Source of the DNA: Maribacter vaceletii
GTDB taxonomy: Bacteria > Bacteroidota > Bacteroidia > Flavobacteriales > Flavobacteriaceae
Reading direction: 5' to 3'
Length of the DNA stretch: 64,000 nucleotides
Assembly: GCF_003634105.1 (NCBI RefSeq)
Contig: NZ_RBIQ01000008.1
Coordinates: forward strand, 186,001 to 250,000
Shown: piece after piece, positions 60,803 to 64,000 of the stretch
How the letters are laid out: each line of letters opens with the position of its first letter
How positions within the stretch are numbered: position 1 is the first letter of the stretch
Translations under genes and position numbers: made by a program
Notes under the pieces: model-generated
Database searches by the model: none
Told to the model about the DNA's origin: nothing
What the model saw: the letters and a program-made list of their open reading frames with translations, nothing else

Positions 60803-61678
60803 ATGAGTAAAATAAAGCAATACCACTTACATAAAGAAAATCCCGAAAAGTTACAATTTGGGGTGTATGATTTAGAAAGCTATTTAGAATATAGTGGTTC
60901 ACATGCTTTAAAAGCCCATTCGCATAGTTATTATCAAATTATATGGATGCAGAATTCAGGTGGCACACATTATATTGATTTTAATGGATACCCTGTAAAA
61001 GAAAATTCATTGTTTTTTATTAGTAAAAATCAAATTCACTATTTTGATGGTAAAGCAAATCATAAAGGTGTTTTAATACATTTTAATGACAGTCTTTTTA
61101 AACCTACCGATTTGGATATTTTTTTAAAATACCAAGTATTTAATAATTATGAAAGACCATCGTACTGTTTAAAAGAAGAGTCTCTTGCTTTGGTTAATTC
61201 CTATATAGATTTAATTAATCTTGAGCTAAATAATGAAAATGCATTTGGGTATCAAGAAGTTATAAGGTCTTTAGTAAAATCTTTATTAGTTATTTTAGAA
61301 CGTGTTCATAATAAAGAAAACACTTCAGATGTTGGTTTAAACCATCCATATACTAATCAATACATTCAATTTAAAGAACTTATTGAAACCTACTATAATC
61401 AGAAATATAAACTTACAGAATATGCATCTCTTTTAAATACATCTACAAAAACATTAACTACTATAACCAAAACCATGGCAAATACATCGCCCGCTGCTTT
61501 AATAGCCGAGCGGATTATTTTAGAAGCCAAACGTTTACTTGCATTTACCCCTTTAAAAATAAATGAAATTGGGTATAAACTTGGTTTTGATGATGTTTCT
61601 TACTTTGTAAAATATTTTAAAAGGCACCTGAATCAATCTCCAACAGAATATAGAAATCTATTAGAGAAAAATAAATAA
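60803..61678 (+). CDS. AraC-family transcriptional regulator, copy 2
   Basis: The 291-residue protein has an N-terminal cupin domain (about 20-120; HSHSYYQIIWMQNSGGTHYI) and a C-terminal double HTH (about 190-290), including INEIGYKLGFDDVSYFVKYF. It is the last gene of the operon, so it probably controls its own operon in response to the substrate. It is a paralogue of the regulator at 27094. Confidence 0.92.
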   Translation: MSKIKQYHLHKENPEKLQFGVYDLESYLEYSGSHALKAHSHSYYQIIWMQNSGGTHYIDFNGYPVKENSLFFISKNQIHYFDGKANHKGVLIHFNDSLFKPTDLDIFLKYQVFNNYERPSYCLKEESLALVNSYIDLINLELNNENAFGYQEVIRSLVKSLLVILERVHNKENTSDVGLNHPYTNQYIQFKELIETYYNQKYKLTEYASLLNTSTKTLTTITKTMANTSPAALIAERIILEAKRLLAFTPLKINEIGYKLGFDDVSYFVKYFKRHLNQSPTEYRNLLEKNK

Positions 61679-61733
61679 ATTTCTAAAAAAACTCTACAGC
61701 AATTACCTTTTACTTATAAAGTATAATTAACTC

Positions 61734-64000
61734 TTAAAATGAATAGCTTAATTGTACCATACTTGCTCTTGGTAATACAGGAACTACTACAAAACTTGCA
61801 TCTGGATTATCTTGAATAAATTCCTTAGTTACACCATTAGCACTAGCTCCAAAACTATTAGCTCCAAAGAAATTAGCCAAACCTTCTGAATTAAACAAGT
61901 TTGTAATTAAAAGGTTAGCTTCCAAATTCTTTGTAATAGAATATCCTGCTCCAAAATTAAAAATACTATACGAATCTAATTGAAAAGCATTGGCTACATT
62001 CCCCTCTCTTTTACCCATGAATTGCCATTTTAGAAAGGTGTTGAATTTATTATTATCATAAGCTGTACCTAGATTAAACATGCTTGTTGGGTTAAATGGT
62101 AAATTATTACCAGAATAATCTAGGATTGTATCATCATCTGTGGCAACAGAACCTGCTGCATCATAAACTTTCCAATTGGTAGCTTCTGCTTTTTGTATAG
62201 TTCCACCAAAAGAGAAATTTAAATTAGTACTAAGAGAATATGCAGCTTCCCATTCTAATCCAATAGTAGTGGAAGTATTAAATTGAACAGGGGAATAGAA
62301 AACAGTATTTGTATCTTCATCAAACTCGAAATTTGAAGACCCTATATCACTTAACTGACTCCAAAATGCGGTAGTTTGGAGCGAGAAATTTTGCGCATTC
62401 CATTTTAATCCTAACTCTGCTTGATTAATTTTTTGTATTTCTCCTTTATTTGGAATTTCTATATTAGAAAAATTGTTAAAGTAATAGTTTAACTCCGGAG
62501 CTTTGTTTCCTCTAGAAAACCTAGTAAATAGGGACATTTTATCTGATAAAGAATAGTTTATACCTAAAGAATAAGAAAGGTATTTATAATTAAAATCAAA
62601 AGTATCTTGTTCGCCTGTTGGTGTATTTACACTATTATCATAGCTAGTTGTTGCATCCCCATCTATTCCTCCTGGAGTAATAAAAGGAGCATACCTATCT
62701 TTAATACCATCATGATTAATAGTTTCCCATCGCAAACCTATATCAAACTCTAATTTATCATTTAAAATAAAACGGTCACTTGCAAAAGCTGCAAATTGAC
62801 TAACATCTGCTCTTGCATTTACAAAAAACAATCCTCCATAATTACTTAACCCATTAGCATCTGATAACGCCTCTATAGGGACATTAGGGTTTTCTAATGT
62901 TACTTGCAACATTCTTGGGTTAGGTTCATAAGTTACAAAACCAAATGTTCCTTGTGTAAAAGTTTCTGTATTTGCCAACCCTAAAGCTACACCAAAGTTT
63001 ATATCATGTTTTTCTAGCTGTTTTCTAATAGTAAGTTGGTCTATAAATTCTTTAGAAGTATTGTCTTTATACCAAGCAGAAGTTCCCATTATAGCATCGT
63101 TTGGTAAAGTGCCTTCTCCAATATATTGAAAAGATTCCCCTGCTAAAATGCCACTGTTATCTACACGAGCCAATTCTTGACCAGATGTTGCTTCTTTAAA
63201 AACAACTTGCCCAATAGGGAAGGGGGATCCAGTTATAAAATATGCTAAAGGATTACTTAAAGAAACAAAAGCATTACTTATACTGGTTTGCCAGTTTGCA
63301 ATTTTATTAGAAAATTTACCATTATTATGAATAGACCAATTGTTGCCTAATTCTTGATTTATGTCTAATCCAAAAGAAATGTCTTGCACTTTTACCCCTT
63401 GCGAAGGATCAAAACTATTGGTTTTGTTTTCCGAGATAAATCTGCCATCAGGTATGGTGCCATTATATGCAGGCATTAATAAGGCGGTAGAATTAAAGTC
63501 TTGCCCAAATGCTGCTTGTGGCTCTTCCCAATTAGTTGCAGCTACACCAGTATATCTATTTGTATTATCGCTAAGGACTTTTCCATAAAATTTAATAGAA
63601 CCCTTTTTGGTCTTTTTTATAAGATTGTATTTTATTTGTCCTCCTTTTCCAAAAGTAAAATCGGTATCTCTAATTCCTTGATCTCTTCTATAATGTCCGC
63701 CAAAATTAAAATACCAATTATTACCAAGTGTTCCGCCAATAGTACCTTCTACTTTATATAAATTATTATCGTTGCCTTGTAAATTACTCCCCAATCTAAT
63801 TTTTCCGGATAGTTTTTCATGAACTCCTTGAGATATAAAATTATAGATACCACCAGGTGCATTTAATGCAGTAATGGCACTACTTCCGCCAGTAACAGCT
63901 TCTACTCTTTCTGTTGTTATGTCTACTCTATGAAATAGGTCTGGGCCATAATACGAGTGCTGTACTAAACTAACAGGTAAACCATCTTCTTGTAAAGATG
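61734..64000 (-). CDS. TonB-dependent receptor, C-terminal part (runs off the window)
   Basis: The frame on the minus strand is open to the right edge; at least 754 residues are visible. The beginning of what is visible is the plug domain (QEDGLPVSLVQHSYYGPDLF, then VEAVTGGSSAITALNAPGG), followed by a beta-barrel with repeated strands. It ends in RASMVQLSYSF, with the terminal Phe of outer-membrane barrels. It transports a ligand across the outer membrane with energy from TonB-ExbBD. The ligand cannot be assigned. No SusD-like partner is visible on the window side. The N terminus lies beyond 64000, so the TTG near 63794 is internal. Confidence 0.93.
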   Translation of the reverse strand, partial: SLQEDGLPVSLVQHSYYGPDLFHRVDITTERVEAVTGGSSAITALNAPGGIYNFISQGVHEKLSGKIRLGSNLQGNDNNLYKVEGTIGGTLGNNWYFNFGGHYRRDQGIRDTDFTFGKGGQIKYNLIKKTKKGSIKFYGKVLSDNTNRYTGVAATNWEEPQAAFGQDFNSTALLMPAYNGTIPDGRFISENKTNSFDPSQGVKVQDISFGLDINQELGNNWSIHNNGKFSNKIANWQTSISNAFVSLSNPLAYFITGSPFPIGQVVFKEATSGQELARVDNSGILAGESFQYIGEGTLPNDAIMGTSAWYKDNTSKEFIDQLTIRKQLEKHDINFGVALGLANTETFTQGTFGFVTYEPNPRMLQVTLENPNVPIEALSDANGLSNYGGLFFVNARADVSQFAAFASDRFILNDKLEFDIGLRWETINHDGIKDRYAPFITPGGIDGDATTSYDNSVNTPTGEQDTFDFNYKYLSYSLGINYSLSDKMSLFTRFSRGNKAPELNYYFNNFSNIEIPNKGEIQKINQAELGLKWNAQNFSLQTTAFWSQLSDIGSSNFEFDEDTNTVFYSPVQFNTSTTIGLEWEAAYSLSTNLNFSFGGTIQKAEATNWKVYDAAGSVATDDDTILDYSGNNLPFNPTSMFNLGTAYDNNKFNTFLKWQFMGKREGNVANAFQLDSYSIFNFGAGYSITKNLEANLLITNLFNSEGLANFFGANSFGASANGVTKEFIQDNPDASFVVVPVLPRASMVQLSYSF

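Noticed and set aside
1-64000. CRISPR arrays, rRNA, tRNA, transposases or prophage
   Set aside because: Looked for on both strands; no regularly spaced repeats, no rRNA or cloverleaf sequence recognised by eye, and no transposase, integrase or phage structural genes. A tRNA scan would be needed to exclude a tRNA fully.

Overview
The window is strongly AT-rich chromosomal DNA that reads as a member of the Bacteroidota, most likely a marine-type Flavobacteriaceae. The evidence is a short primary sigma factor of 287 residues without region 1.1, boxes of the TAnnTTTG promoter type, menaquinone-type MenB, many small SxxC-type lipoproteins, a TonB-dependent receptor, and almost no Shine-Dalgarno sequences. 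I see no rRNA, tRNA, transposase, integrase, phage gene or CRISPR array.

Layout. 1-4.7 kb: end of truA, an alpha/beta hydrolase, cysE-cysM on the minus strand, two conserved proteins of unknown function and a thioesterase. 5.0-14.6 kb: six tightly packed plus-strand genes. These encode a hybrid histidine kinase with receiver and HPt domains, a single-domain response regulator, a membrane-anchored HEAT protein, a processive-type GT2 glycosyltransferase, an LTA-synthase-like membrane protein with a TPR tail, and a TPR plus YaiO-type outer-membrane barrel. Two tandem related micro-ORFs and a bidirectional terminator follow, then rpoD on the minus strand. This cluster is the best candidate for an undescribed system: a two-component-controlled envelope glycan synthesis, modification and export machine. 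16.2-20.9 kb: DUF6155, a DEAH helicase, a GT1 glycosyltransferase, a VOC protein and menB. 21-26.4 kb: an ASCH-type pseudogene, DinB, a Crp-family regulator with a CRP-like operator before a tautomerase-SDR-NTF2 operon, a broken VOC gene, an FAD monooxygenase and a CBM48-HhH protein.

26.6-32.8 kb: DUF2200, an AraC regulator, a duplicated ABM plus SnoaL lipoprotein, an NTF2-like protein and an operon of O-methyltransferase, zinc ribbon, MsrQ-like and NmrA-like genes. 33-37 kb: a serine hydrolase divergent from a 3D-domain, amidase and M14 peptidase operon that looks like peptidoglycan remodelling. 37-46 kb: OmpA and VWA lipoproteins, XdhC-MocA, small unknowns, a GntR regulator with a palindromic operator and a dihaem cytochrome c. 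46.4-57.2 kb: a cold-shock protein, a GH2 glycosidase, a second copy of the DEAH helicase, lpxD, a DEAD-box RNA helicase with DEVD, a zinc-ribbon SDR, an MBL hydrolase and a pseudouridine synthase. 57.3-64 kb: REP-like hairpins, a CE2 esterase, an SDR-CMD-amine oxidase-AraC operon and a TonB receptor that runs off the end.

Three separate small operons (22.9-24.2, 28.1-32.8 and 58.7-61.7 kb) share themes of small-molecule redox chemistry: SDRs, NTF2/SnoaL folds, an O-methyltransferase, flavin enzymes, and Crp or AraC control. No polyketide or peptide synthase is present, so I treat them as detoxification or tailoring modules rather than one biosynthetic cluster.
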